From Flavobacterium sp. SH_e (lineage in GTDB: Bacteria; Bacteroidota; Bacteroidia; Flavobacteriales; Flavobacteriaceae), in contig NZ_JAOVZN010000003.1 in assembly GCF_025717045.1 (NCBI RefSeq), positions 248,001 to 312,000 of the forward strand: a DNA stretch of 64,000 nt, in the 5' to 3' direction. Under the pieces are notes generated by a model. That model saw only the letters and a program-made list of their open reading frames with translations, was not told the DNA's origin and did no database searches. Of this stretch, positions 47,346 through 56,247 are shown in pieces (position 1 is the stretch's first letter; every line of letters begins with the position of its first letter). The translations under genes were made by a program, and so were the position numbers.

Positions 47346-47506
47346 AATGTTTTTAAGATTTAATTGCACATTTATTTTACAATCAAATGTAGATTCTTTT
47401 CAATGACTAACTTTATATAATTTCTTACAATAATTACATTATAAGTAACTGTTAATTATACAACTATCATGTTTTTTTTTGTAAGGATAAGCTCGTGATT
47501 GCATGG

Positions 47507-47514
47507 TAAATTTG
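47507..47514 (+). promoter_or_regulatory. -7-like element before the acidic-protein gene
   Basis: TAAATTTG fits TAnnTTTG, 63 bases upstream of the ATG at 47577. A TTTG ends at 47481, a longer-than-usual spacer of 25 bases. It supports a start downstream of this point, not the TTG at 47499. Confidence 0.4.
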
Positions 47515-47576
47515 TAAAATGCGATATACAGGAAATTATAGATCCCAAGAAAAATAATAATCTTAAAAACAGTATT

Positions 47577-48065
47577 ATGGAAAAGCAACACAACCATGAT
47601 TATGGTCAGTTTGACCCTGATTATATAGATCAAAACACTCTTGCTGATGGTACTTATACCAATGAAGATCAGTTCAAACAAGTGTTAAAAAAACATGACA
47701 ATCGGGAATTTGGAGAAAGCGATCCTGATTATTACGAACAAAATACTCTTATTGATAACGACAATTATGCACGAGATGAAGATCCGTATCAATATCAGGA
47801 GGAGTTTATCGAAGATCCAAAACATCCGCAAGGTGATTTTGAACCAAATACTAATATTCGATCAGAAAATATTCCGAATCAAGAGCGAATTATCAATGAA
47901 GATGATGCCATTACCAACAACGACACTCAAGATGATGTGAATGAAGAACACCATCCTGATTTAGATTATGAAGATGATGTGGAAAAGGATTCTGATCACG
48001 ATCAAGATGAAGAGTTAGATGATTTTGATGCGGAACATTATCCAGAAAACCATCCGAGAGAATAA
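47577..48065 (+). CDS. Acidic low-complexity protein with internal repeat, unknown function
   Basis: I choose the ATG at 47577 (MEKQHNHDYG, about 162 residues) because the upstream TTG start would lie before the promoter element. The protein is rich in Asp, Glu, Asn, His and Tyr and has no signal or membrane segment. DYGQFDPDYIDQNTL recurs as EFGESDPDYYEQNTL about 40 residues later, a clear internal duplication. The tail is Asp/Glu-rich (DSDHDQDEELDDFDAEHYPE). No family is recognised; a cytosolic disordered, metal- or nucleic-acid-mimicking role is speculation. It is followed by two small genes on the same strand. Confidence 0.7.
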   Translation: MEKQHNHDYGQFDPDYIDQNTLADGTYTNEDQFKQVLKKHDNREFGESDPDYYEQNTLIDNDNYARDEDPYQYQEEFIEDPKHPQGDFEPNTNIRSENIPNQERIINEDDAITNNDTQDDVNEEHHPDLDYEDDVEKDSDHDQDEELDDFDAEHYPENHPRE

Positions 48066-48097
48066 CGAAATTTTCGTAAATTGTAAAGCATTAGTTT

Positions 48098-48493
48098 ATG
48101 ACTATAGGAACGCAAATTGTCTGGCTTTTTGTATTAGCAATTCCAATCGCTTGTATAAGCTGGACTGTCACGCACGAAGAGATTTTTAGAGAACCTCATG
48201 AATGGTGTGTCAGACATTCTAAAAATGACAGGTATATCTTGTCAAGAAAGTTCTTTTATCTTCTTACGTGCGAGTATTGCTTTAGTCACTATGTCACAAT
48301 CGCTTTTTTGATTATCTGTGATTATAAACTTTTGTTAAATGATTGGCGAGGCTATATTTTGGCAGGGTTTTCTCTGGTTTTTATGGCAAATGTTTATATG
48401 AGTCTTTTTGCTTTGCTTCGTCAAACTATTAAAAAAGAAAAAGTCGAAATCGAAAAAATTGAAAGCGAAACAGATAATGAAACAATTAAATAA
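48098..48493 (+). CDS. Small membrane protein with CEYC motif, unknown function
   Basis: This 131-residue protein has three expected membrane helices (near 5-22, 60-78 and 88-108) and a cytosolic charged C-terminus (IKKEKVEIEKIESETDNETI). A conserved-looking LTCEYCFSHY stretch (CxxC then SHY) precedes the second helix. I do not recognise a characterised family. It lies 32 bases after the acidic protein gene and 24 bases before the next small gene, so it may be co-transcribed. Confidence 0.65.
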   Translation: MTIGTQIVWLFVLAIPIACISWTVTHEEIFREPHEWCVRHSKNDRYILSRKFFYLLTCEYCFSHYVTIAFLIICDYKLLLNDWRGYILAGFSLVFMANVYMSLFALLRQTIKKEKVEIEKIESETDNETIK

Positions 48494-48517
48494 GTATAAC
48501 TAAAATAAATTAACATT

Positions 48518-48790
48518 ATGGAGAACTTAAATTTCATAGACCCATTATTACACGGAATCACACCTGAAAAAAAGCCGCTGAATCTTTCTGTAAAACAAAT
48601 GGTATGTGCTGGGGTTGGTGTTCTTTTAACATCAGCAGTTTTGAAAAAAACAGGACACAAAAAAGCAAGTGCTGTTGTAGGAAGTCTTGCTTTACCAATT
48701 TTAGCATCGGCTTGTTATAAAAAATACAATCAAGTTAGCAAAGAAAAAATAGATGCCCAGACAAGTAGCGGTATCGAATACAATCATTAA
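48518..48790 (+). CDS. Small hydrophobic-core protein, unknown function
   Basis: This 90-residue protein starts MENLNFIDPLLHGITPEKKP, then has two moderately hydrophobic stretches (about 29-45 and 53-68) that could span the membrane, and a charged tail. No family is recognised. It is the last plus-strand gene before a bidirectional terminator. Confidence 0.65.
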   Translation: MENLNFIDPLLHGITPEKKPLNLSVKQMVCAGVGVLLTSAVLKKTGHKKASAVVGSLALPILASACYKKYNQVSKEKIDAQTSSGIEYNH

Positions 48791-48810
48791 TCGTTTTTTT
48801 TTATCTCATA

Positions 48811-48849
48811 AAAAAAGGAGCACTTTCTTTTAGAAAGTACTCCTTTTTT
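48811..48849. terminator. Bidirectional terminator
   Basis: AAAAAAGGAG(C)ACTTTCT pairs with AGAAAGTACTCCTTTTTT, with one mismatch. A- and T-runs on both sides serve the converging small-protein and SpoIIAA-like genes. Confidence 0.85.
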
Positions 48850-48865
48850 ATATTAAAATCTGAGT

Positions 48866-49234
48866 TTAAGAAATATTTCCTTCAACCCAATTTAAAGCTT
48901 TATTAAAGTCTATTTTTTTATAACCACGAAATTCCCCTGGAACAATGTAACTAAATCCGTTTGTGAAAGAGATTATTTCATCTGTATCCGTTACAATTGC
49001 AGCTCTATTCCACTTTCCTAAATGTTTAAGTCCCAAAAGCCCATCTTGAAGCCAAGCACCCGCGGTAAAATTCTGAATATCGGTATCTAAAACCAATAAA
49101 AAATTAATCTCATTTGTTTGTTTTACCAAATGCTCAACGGCTGGAATTACTGTTGTCAAAAAATCGTCCTTTGTTACTTCTGCCAACGCTCTAAAGGCTA
49201 CAATATTATCGGTAGTATCTATTTGATGTATCAT
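48866..49234 (-). CDS. SpoIIAA-like (STAS-type) protein
   Basis: This 122-residue protein fits the SpoIIAA-like family, with INFLLVLDTDIQNFTAGAWL and HLGKWNRAAIVTDTDEII. It has the alternating beta-alpha layout of STAS folds, but the phosphorylatable serine of true anti-sigma antagonists is not evident at the expected place. It is cytosolic and monocistronic. Its role is unknown. Confidence 0.75.
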   Translation of the reverse strand: MIHQIDTTDNIVAFRALAEVTKDDFLTTVIPAVEHLVKQTNEINFLLVLDTDIQNFTAGAWLQDGLLGLKHLGKWNRAAIVTDTDEIISFTNGFSYIVPGEFRGYKKIDFNKALNWVEGNIS

Positions 49235-49568
49235 GATTTTTATACTTTTTTGAGTTACTTAAATGAGTTTTGTCAGAGCACTTTATAAAATACTCAATTA
49301 TATCTCAAATATACTTATTATCAGTGACATAGAATTTACATTTAACTATTCGTTTATTATATTTTTTTAAGAGACAAAGTTTCAAAGTAGCAAAGTGACA
49401 AAGGTTTATATCGAATACTTAAATAGGGATTCGTGTTAAAGAGGATCAAAATATTATCATTAAATAACACTATAATAAAGTTATTTCCACTTTAAATCAA
49501 TAAAATTGCATTCAATTAAAAGTTCCGAAACTTCTAATAAACCCCAAATTTATTAAAGTTAAAAACCT
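49235..49568. other. Intergenic region with a half repeat
   Basis: AAGAGACAAAGTTTCAAAGT followed by AGCAAAGTGACAAAGG (about 49369-49403) is a run of CAAAG words like the arms of other intergenic repeats, but no complementary arm is seen. The rest is AT-rich leader sequence for the two divergent genes. Confidence 0.5.
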
Positions 49569-51500
49569 ATGTATTCAAGATTCACAATATTATACCTGTT
49601 AACGTTTTTTGCATTTTTCAATTCTACTATTTCCGCACAAAAAATCAAAAACCTAAACGGAACACAAATCGCATTTTTATCTGACATCCATTTGCAAGAC
49701 TTATTCGGCAGATTTTCAGATTCAGATTATAAAGGAGTTTTAAATCCAAAAACAGGAGAATATGCTTTGGTGCGTACTATGTCATCGCAGCTTCATTCCA
49801 CTCGAATTTTCAATGAAAATTATTTTGCATTTATAGCTGCTTTAGAAGATATCGCAAAGCGAAAAATCAAATATGTAGCGCTTCCGGGAGATTACACAGA
49901 TGACGGACAGCCAATTCACGTTCTCGGATTAGCCAAAATATTAGATCAATATAGTAAAAAATACGGAATAGAATTTTTCATCACAACAGGAAATCATGAT
50001 CCAGTTGGGCCTTTTGCTCAAGAATCTGGAAAGGAAGATTTCTTAGGAAAAGAAGGCAAAAGTCAACCCATTTATAGCAAAGAAGGTCTTTATAAGCCAA
50101 ATTTAAACATCGAACAGCCCGTAGTTGTTACCGCCGATATTGCTAAAATGGGTTATTTAGGAATTACAGACCAACTTCAGAATTTTGGCTTTCATCCCAA
50201 CAAAAAATACAAATTTTGGGCAACTCCATTTTCTTCCTATACAGATGAAAATTATACATTCGAAAAAGCTTTAGAAAGCGCTAAACTAGAAAATCGTGTA
50301 TATGAAGTAGCGCCAAGTTATGAAGTTCCAGATGTTAGTTATGTTGTAGAACCAATCGATGGACTTTGGCTAATGGCAATCGACGGAAATGTTTATATAC
50401 CAAAGAAAAATGCTTCTACTGAAAAAGATTCTAAAAATTACAGCGAAGCAAGTACAGGTTATAACAATGTGCTTTCGAACAAAAAACATCTTATAAAATG
50501 GGTTGAAACTATTTCGGTTCAAGCCAAAAAACAAAGAAAAACTTTAATCGCTTTCAGTCATTTTCCTATGATTGATTTTAATGATGACGCTTCCGCGGAA
50601 ATAAAAGAACTTCTTGGCCCAAACAAATGGCAGTTGAACCGCGTTCCTGTAGAAGAAGTGGCACAGGTTTTTGCAGATGCGGGATTGAAGATTCATTTTG
50701 GAGGTCATATGCATATTAACGATACGGGTGTGAGAACTTCTGCAAAAGGAAATACTTTGGTTAATATTCAGACGCCATCGCTTGCGGCTTATATTCCTGC
50801 TTATAAATTATTGACTTTCAAGAAAGATAATATTATCGATATTCAAACCATTACTATCGATGACGTTCCGAGATATAACGAACTTTTCGATTTGTATAAA
50901 ATGGAATATCAATTTTTGGAAAGTCAGAAAACGCAAGATATTTGGAATATTGATATTTTAAAAACAAAAAACTATCACGATTTTACCGATTTTCATTTGA
51001 AAGAATTAGTTCGGCTTCGTTTCTTAAAAGACGATTGGCCTTCTGCTTTCAAAGCTTTTATATTGAATGTTTCTGCGAAAGATTTATTGGTTTTAGCCAA
51101 TATACAATCGGATAAGGATTTTGATTTTATCCTAAAAAATAAAGAACAGTTTCAAAAAGAATGGAATGAAGCTGAAGCGAAATCTGAGAAAGCTTTAACT
51201 CTAAACAATTTGAAAAAAGATAATTTTAATTGGACGGGATACGATCTTTTAGTAGATTTTTATCGTTTCAGAAGCGCAGACGAATTGGCTTTGGTTGATA
51301 TTGGAACTCAAAGAGCAAAAGAATATAAAGTTTTATCTAATTTATTTTTACAAGGTTCTAAAGCTGATCTTTCGAAAGATAATCCGATGCAAAAACAAAT
51401 GAAATTATTTCTTATCATTTTCAATAAATTCATGCACGAAGTTCCAGCTGATCATTTCACAGTTGATTTGAAAAATGGGGAGATTAAGAGTTTGAAATAA
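49569..51500 (+). CDS. Secreted calcineurin-like metallophosphoesterase
   Basis: This is a 643-residue protein. The signal peptide ends near residue 23 (STISAQ). The metallophosphoesterase core has the motifs in order: FLSDIHL (Asp39, His41), LPGDYTDDG (Gly107-Asp108), TTGNHD (141-144), FSHFPM and FGGHMHIND (about 377). All metal ligands are kept. The last about 230 residues form a helical C-terminal domain of unknown role. The substrate is unknown (nucleotide or phospholipid esters are possible). It is monocistronic, followed by a long inverted repeat. Confidence 0.85.
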   Translation: MYSRFTILYLLTFFAFFNSTISAQKIKNLNGTQIAFLSDIHLQDLFGRFSDSDYKGVLNPKTGEYALVRTMSSQLHSTRIFNENYFAFIAALEDIAKRKIKYVALPGDYTDDGQPIHVLGLAKILDQYSKKYGIEFFITTGNHDPVGPFAQESGKEDFLGKEGKSQPIYSKEGLYKPNLNIEQPVVVTADIAKMGYLGITDQLQNFGFHPNKKYKFWATPFSSYTDENYTFEKALESAKLENRVYEVAPSYEVPDVSYVVEPIDGLWLMAIDGNVYIPKKNASTEKDSKNYSEASTGYNNVLSNKKHLIKWVETISVQAKKQRKTLIAFSHFPMIDFNDDASAEIKELLGPNKWQLNRVPVEEVAQVFADAGLKIHFGGHMHINDTGVRTSAKGNTLVNIQTPSLAAYIPAYKLLTFKKDNIIDIQTITIDDVPRYNELFDLYKMEYQFLESQKTQDIWNIDILKTKNYHDFTDFHLKELVRLRFLKDDWPSAFKAFILNVSAKDLLVLANIQSDKDFDFILKNKEQFQKEWNEAEAKSEKALTLNNLKKDNFNWTGYDLLVDFYRFRSADELALVDIGTQRAKEYKVLSNLFLQGSKADLSKDNPMQKQMKLFLIIFNKFMHEVPADHFTVDLKNGEIKSLK

Positions 51501-51510
51501 CTTTGTAATT

Positions 51511-51671
51511 TAACCGCAAAGAACGCAAAGTTTTTATTATTTGAATACGCTTAAAAACGCAAAGTTCGCAAAGCTATATGGATAAAACTTTGCGAACTTT
51601 TCATTTTATAAAAATTTAGCTCAAAAAAACTTAGCGTGCTTTGCGTAAACCTTAGCGCTCTTTGCGGTAAA
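51511..51671. repeat. Inverted repeat of CGCAAAG / CTTTGCG units
   Basis: TAACCGCAAAGAACGCAAAG on the left pairs with CGCTCTTTGCGGTAA on the right. An inner pair ACGCAAAGTTCGCAAAG / CTTTGCGAACTTTT adds a second hairpin. It lies between converging gene ends. Confidence 0.75.
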
Positions 51672-51757
51672 AAAAAAGCCATCATTTCTGACAGCCTTTA
51701 TCACATTAAAACCTAAAATTTAATGTATCTAAAACCATTATGGCAAATGGGTTATGA

Positions 51758-53383
51758 TTATTTTTTAATAAAACGTCTTACCGTTTTGATTCCGTTTTTT
51801 TCAACTGAAATCAAGTAAACGCCCGTTTTTAAAGTAGAAACGTCTACACTATTATTATTTACGGTTTGAGAGGAAACAGTTGCTCCACCTTCAGTATTAA
51901 TAATATTTACATTTCCGCCAGAAACTTCGGTACTGAAAAAGATTTCGCTTTCTGTTGGATTTGGATAAATTTCTAAACTGGCAATAGATTGTTCAGTAGT
52001 CGGCGCAGCTGATCTTGCAGTTGAACCCGATTTTGTTATTCTAAACCAGTTGATATTAAAACCAGTATTTTGAACATAGATTCCGAAATTATACGTTCCA
52101 GCATTTACGTTCACAGTTTGAGTAATCGTCTGCCAGTTTTGCCATCCACCAGTATTTGGAACATTTATAGCACCAAGCTGAATAGTTCCTGCATTTAAAT
52201 CAGATGATAATCTTCCGCCTGTAACTGCACTTGAGACACGATATTCAATTTGGTAAGAACCAGAAGTTGGGAAATTAATATTATAATAAGCCATCCAATC
52301 GCCTGTATCACAATATCCAACATTTAATCCACCGCCAGTATCTGTTGTTGCTTCGGTTTGAACACCGCTCATAGTATTGTAATTTTCTGCTTGAATTAAA
52401 GTTCCAGTTGCTGGAGGATTGCTTCCTGTAATAACCTGATTAATTGCCGTTAGCAAAGATTTTGAGCCTGTTGCATCTTGAGACAATTCCCAAATCATTA
52501 CACCAGCCGCATTTTGAATCGCAAAAGTTGTTTTTTGTTTGATCGTCGGAATTCCGTTGTAATAAATGGTGTTTCCAACTTGATCTAAATTTTCAGCGCC
52601 TGGATATTGTGCTACAATATTGGCATAAGAAATTCCTTGGTTAGCAGAAGCTCCAAAACCATATCCGTAAAACGGAAGTCCAATTACGGCTTTACTTGCA
52701 GGCAATCCTCTTCCTGTCCAATAATTAAACTGATTTACTGCCATGCTATAAGGAGAATGCTGTCCCGGATTGTTTGGCGCCCAAGGACCTGTTGCATCAT
52801 AAGCCATAATATTGATCCAGTCGTATGCTGCAAAAGTAGATGAAGGTACATTTGCACCACCATATCCTTCTGAAAGCGCTGCTGAAATCAATTTGCCATT
52901 GGCATGCAGTTTATTCGCTAAAGCAATCACAAATCCTCCGTAATCACCATTAATTGCTGGCCCTTCTAAATCTACATCGACTCCATCAAAATTGTGAGCA
53001 ACAACATAATCGTATATTTTTTGAATGAAAGCGGTTCTATTTGCTGGAGTTATCAGATTAAAATAATTGTCACGAATTGCTCCTCCTTCTGAAACTGAAC
53101 CTCCTCCAAGGGAAACAAAAACTTTTACATTCTGCGCATGTGCTGCATTGATGATCGTATTGCTTCCTGAATTAAAACTCAAATATCCACTGGCATCGGG
53201 ATTTTCGAAAGCAATATTAATGTGCGTTAATTTACTATACTGAATAGTGCTTGAAAAAGCATTTAAATCAATCCAATTTGGAATATATGCGATTACCTTT
53301 TTTTGGGCTACAGAAAAATTAAAAACACCCAATGCTAAAATAAGAATCCATTTTGCCGACATTCTTTTGTAATTGTCTTTCAT
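51758..53383 (-). CDS. GH18 chitinase with CBM6 and T9SS signal, secreted
   Basis: This is a 541-residue chitinase. The signal peptide ends near residue 26 (FNFSVAQ). The GH18 TIM barrel (27-320) has the catalytic motif FDGVDVDLEG (132-141; acid Glu140). A CBM6 domain follows (about 330-455), then a Pro/Ser linker and a T9SS type A sorting domain (about 466-541; EIYPNPTESEIFF ... GVYLISVEKNGIKTVRRFI). It is exported by type IX secretion and hydrolyses chitin. Its CBM6 is nearly the same as that of the GH64 enzyme upstream. A second ATG 7 codons downstream is a possible alternative start. Confidence 0.93.
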   Translation of the reverse strand: MKDNYKRMSAKWILILALGVFNFSVAQKKVIAYIPNWIDLNAFSSTIQYSKLTHINIAFENPDASGYLSFNSGSNTIINAAHAQNVKVFVSLGGGSVSEGGAIRDNYFNLITPANRTAFIQKIYDYVVAHNFDGVDVDLEGPAINGDYGGFVIALANKLHANGKLISAALSEGYGGANVPSSTFAAYDWINIMAYDATGPWAPNNPGQHSPYSMAVNQFNYWTGRGLPASKAVIGLPFYGYGFGASANQGISYANIVAQYPGAENLDQVGNTIYYNGIPTIKQKTTFAIQNAAGVMIWELSQDATGSKSLLTAINQVITGSNPPATGTLIQAENYNTMSGVQTEATTDTGGGLNVGYCDTGDWMAYYNINFPTSGSYQIEYRVSSAVTGGRLSSDLNAGTIQLGAINVPNTGGWQNWQTITQTVNVNAGTYNFGIYVQNTGFNINWFRITKSGSTARSAAPTTEQSIASLEIYPNPTESEIFFSTEVSGGNVNIINTEGGATVSSQTVNNNSVDVSTLKTGVYLISVEKNGIKTVRRFIKK

Positions 53384-53427
53384 AGTGATTTGTTTTAATT
53401 TGTAAATTATGGGGATATTGAAAAATT

Positions 53428-53458
53428 GCAGGTTTCAGATTTTAATCTAAAACCTGCA
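53428..53458 (-). terminator. Hairpin after the GH64 gene
   Basis: TGCAGGTTTCAGATT / AATCTAAAACCTGCA is a stem with one mismatch and a 1-base loop. It lies just after the GH64 stop on the minus strand, and the GH18 gene starts 45 bases further on. Confidence 0.65.
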
Positions 53459-53466
53459 TTCTAAAA

Positions 53467-56121
53467 TTATTTTTTAATAAAACGTTTAACCGTTTTTGCA
53501 CCATCTTTATGGAAAACAACAAAGTAGATTCCTGTTCTAAGACGTGAAACATCAATAGCATTATTATTGATTTTTTGCTCAGAAACTAGCGTTCCTGTCT
53601 GATCTATAATACTCACTTTTTCTCCGCTTACAGATGTTGTCACAAAAAGAGTATTTTCTGCTGGGCTTGGATAAATATTTAGTTCAGTTGCAACTGGTTC
53701 TTGTTCTACTAAGGTTTCAGTTGCAGCCATTCTAGCTGTTCCTGCTACTTTTGTAATTTTAATCCAGTTGATGTTCATTCCTGTATTCTGAATGTAGATT
53801 CCGAAATTATACGTTCCTGCATTTACGTTTACAGTCTGCGAAACGGTTTGCCAGTTTTGCCATCCTCCAGTATTTGGAATATCAACATTTCCTAAAAGAA
53901 TCGCTCCTGCATTCAAATCAGATGATAATCTTCCGCCAGTAACAGCACTTGCAACTCGATATTCGATTAAATAAGAACCTGTCGTTGGGAAATTGATGCT
54001 ATTATATGCTAACCAGTCACCTGTCTCTGTGTAACCTACGTTTGAACCTCCGCCAGTATCTGTAGTTGCTTCAACTTGAATCCCGCTCATTGCTGAATAA
54101 TCTTCTGCCTGAATTAAAACTGAAGTTTGAGAACTTGTTGCTGGAACTAATTTCCACTGTCCGCAAGTCTGATTATTGTTATCCCATTGCTGCACAATTG
54201 CTCCCGATGCTGTACTTGCTCCTGCAACTTCAACAATTCTTCCGCTGTGACGGGCAACAATTTTATAATAGCCATCGCCAGTTGAAACCAAAATAAACTG
54301 CTGATTTGTCGTTGCATTGTATGGATATTGTTCTACTCTTGCTCCATTAGCTTTATTGAAGTTATTGATGTCCATTGACATTCCGCTGTGGTTGGCAATG
54401 ATTTTATACATACCGTCTCCTAAATGCGTAAAAGTAAATTTCTGATTGTTTCCAGAATTTAAAGCACCTTGATTAATTCCTGCTCCGTTTGACATGCTTG
54501 AATTCCAAACATCCATATACAAACCGCTATTTCTGTTTTGAAGAAAGAATGTCTGGTTTCCTAAAGTAGTAGTTCCGTTTGCAATAACTCTAATCGAACT
54601 TACTTTATCGTTCCAAGTTGTGTTCAAACAAGAATTATCAGAATTGATTACGGTTGAAGCACCTCCAAAATTATCGTCTTGATATAAAATTGCCTGATAA
54701 CCTTGAGTTATTTTAAGTGAAGAAATATCATCATTTAAAACTCCCAAAGAATTTAAACGAGCCAGATTATAATCTCCAATTGTTAATCCGCCAGAGAAGC
54801 CTGTGTAGTTGCAATCTTTGTAAACTGTAATAACATCTGTTGAAGCTGGAACTGAAGGTGTAGTAAGTCCGTAATAACCTCCAAATGTCGCGATAACTTT
54901 GGTTGGCTGTGGCGAATGAAGCGATGGCGATTGATCGGCAACATCATCATAAGCAAATCCGTAAGCTAAATTATCGATATTGATTCCTGGTAAATGCCAG
55001 AATTTAGAATAATGATTTGTTGGGTTTGTTTGATAATATTTCGATGCATCATACCAATTCTGCTGACCTGGATTTGCCGTTGTAGTATTTACAACATGAC
55101 GGTTAATTGCGGCCGTCAATTGCGATTGAATTACAAGATCTAAATCTCCGTCAACCAATCTTCTGTCCAAAACTCCTTTTCCTTCAAGAGCTTCTTGGGT
55201 TGTTGGCCTATTTTGAACGCGTCCTGTTCTTCCAACAAAAGCGCCAGATTGTCCAACCATTTCTAGTTGTTCTCCAATAACTCTTCCTTTGAATACTCCT
55301 GCATCTCCTGCGTAAAAGATCAAATCTTCATTTTTGTATTTGTTCCAAATTGCATCAATATATGATTTTAAATAATTTGCGTATTGTCCCGATCCTTCAG
55401 CGTAAGCAGCCGTTTTAGAAGGTGCAGTAATTTCTCCTGTTGCATCATTCACACAACCTTGAAATTCTGCTGGAACATTCGCTTTAAAAGCGGCAACGAT
55501 ATCAGCATGTTTTTTCAAATCACCCACTTTCTTTTGATAACCGTTAGCTCCAAACAATTCCAATCCCATTGGATATTTGTATGAATCAACTCTTGTCGGA
55601 TTTCCGAAGAAACCATATTGATTATTGGTCAATTCAATCATTTCATACAAAATTCCTTGATTCGGATCTGTTGCGTTCTGCGGATTTGGCGATGCATATC
55701 CAGAAGGCGCTCCACTAGCACCAAAAAAGTAAAAGTACAATTGTGATCCTTTAGAAATAAAAACTCGGCATCCTGCAATTAATGGCAGTGTAAAAGTTTT
55801 ATTTGGAATATCACTCAACTTAGTAAAACAAGATGCATATTTAGAATTTTGTCCCGGTCCTGTGTTTCCTCCGTAAGTTGGTCCAGTAACCGTATTGTAA
55901 GAAGCGTTCATTGGTAAAACCTGACTAGTTTGGGCATTGACCCAAACGTGATTTCCAGTCGTATAATCGATACCGACAATTGCTACATACAATTCGCTGT
56001 CAGCAAACGTTGAATTATTACTAATTGTAAATGGTACAGGCCCTTGAGCATGTATCAGGCTTGAAAACACTAAAAAAAGTGTTATCAAAAAAGAAAATCT
56101 TTGAAGTCTAATTTTATTCAT
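53467..56121 (-). CDS. GH64 beta-1,3-glucanase, multidomain, T9SS-exported
   Basis: This 884-residue protein has domains in order: signal peptide (1-25), GH64 thaumatin-like catalytic domain (27-410; includes the acidic ILYEMIELTNNQYGFFGNP segment and SYKYPMGLELFGANG), a beta/gamma-crystallin-like domain (about 430-515), a ricin-type lectin domain (about 520-660; NSGLYMDVWNSSMSNGAG), a CBM6 domain (about 668-795), and a T9SS type A domain (about 810-884; NIYPSPAENTLFV). GH64 enzymes release laminaripentaose from beta-1,3-glucan. It sits between the GH16 and GH18 genes, a mix suited to fungal cell walls or algal glucans. Confidence 0.92.
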   Translation of the reverse strand: MNKIRLQRFSFLITLFLVFSSLIHAQGPVPFTISNNSTFADSELYVAIVGIDYTTGNHVWVNAQTSQVLPMNASYNTVTGPTYGGNTGPGQNSKYASCFTKLSDIPNKTFTLPLIAGCRVFISKGSQLYFYFFGASGAPSGYASPNPQNATDPNQGILYEMIELTNNQYGFFGNPTRVDSYKYPMGLELFGANGYQKKVGDLKKHADIVAAFKANVPAEFQGCVNDATGEITAPSKTAAYAEGSGQYANYLKSYIDAIWNKYKNEDLIFYAGDAGVFKGRVIGEQLEMVGQSGAFVGRTGRVQNRPTTQEALEGKGVLDRRLVDGDLDLVIQSQLTAAINRHVVNTTTANPGQQNWYDASKYYQTNPTNHYSKFWHLPGINIDNLAYGFAYDDVADQSPSLHSPQPTKVIATFGGYYGLTTPSVPASTDVITVYKDCNYTGFSGGLTIGDYNLARLNSLGVLNDDISSLKITQGYQAILYQDDNFGGASTVINSDNSCLNTTWNDKVSSIRVIANGTTTLGNQTFFLQNRNSGLYMDVWNSSMSNGAGINQGALNSGNNQKFTFTHLGDGMYKIIANHSGMSMDINNFNKANGARVEQYPYNATTNQQFILVSTGDGYYKIVARHSGRIVEVAGASTASGAIVQQWDNNNQTCGQWKLVPATSSQTSVLIQAEDYSAMSGIQVEATTDTGGGSNVGYTETGDWLAYNSINFPTTGSYLIEYRVASAVTGGRLSSDLNAGAILLGNVDIPNTGGWQNWQTVSQTVNVNAGTYNFGIYIQNTGMNINWIKITKVAGTARMAATETLVEQEPVATELNIYPSPAENTLFVTTSVSGEKVSIIDQTGTLVSEQKINNNAIDVSRLRTGIYFVVFHKDGAKTVKRFIKK

Positions 56122-56188
56122 ATCTAAATAATTTTGGGGTTACGTAAATAGATTTAAACCAAAGCCATTTTCAAATAAATGGCTAAAT

Positions 56189-56241
56189 AAATCTGCCAGG
56201 TGCAACTGGTATGCCCTCCTTGAATTGCACCCAACAGATTT
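56189..56241 (-). terminator. Hairpin after the GH16 gene
   Basis: AAATCTG / CAGATTT outer arms and GGTGCAA / TTGCACC inner arms form a nested hairpin between the GH16 stop and the GH64 start. Confidence 0.55.
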
Positions 56242-56247
56242 AAAAAA

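Noticed and set aside
47499..47576. TTG start 26 codons upstream in the acidic-protein gene
   Set aside because: A TAnnTTTG promoter element lies inside that stretch, and the ATG at 47577 begins the acidic repeat directly.
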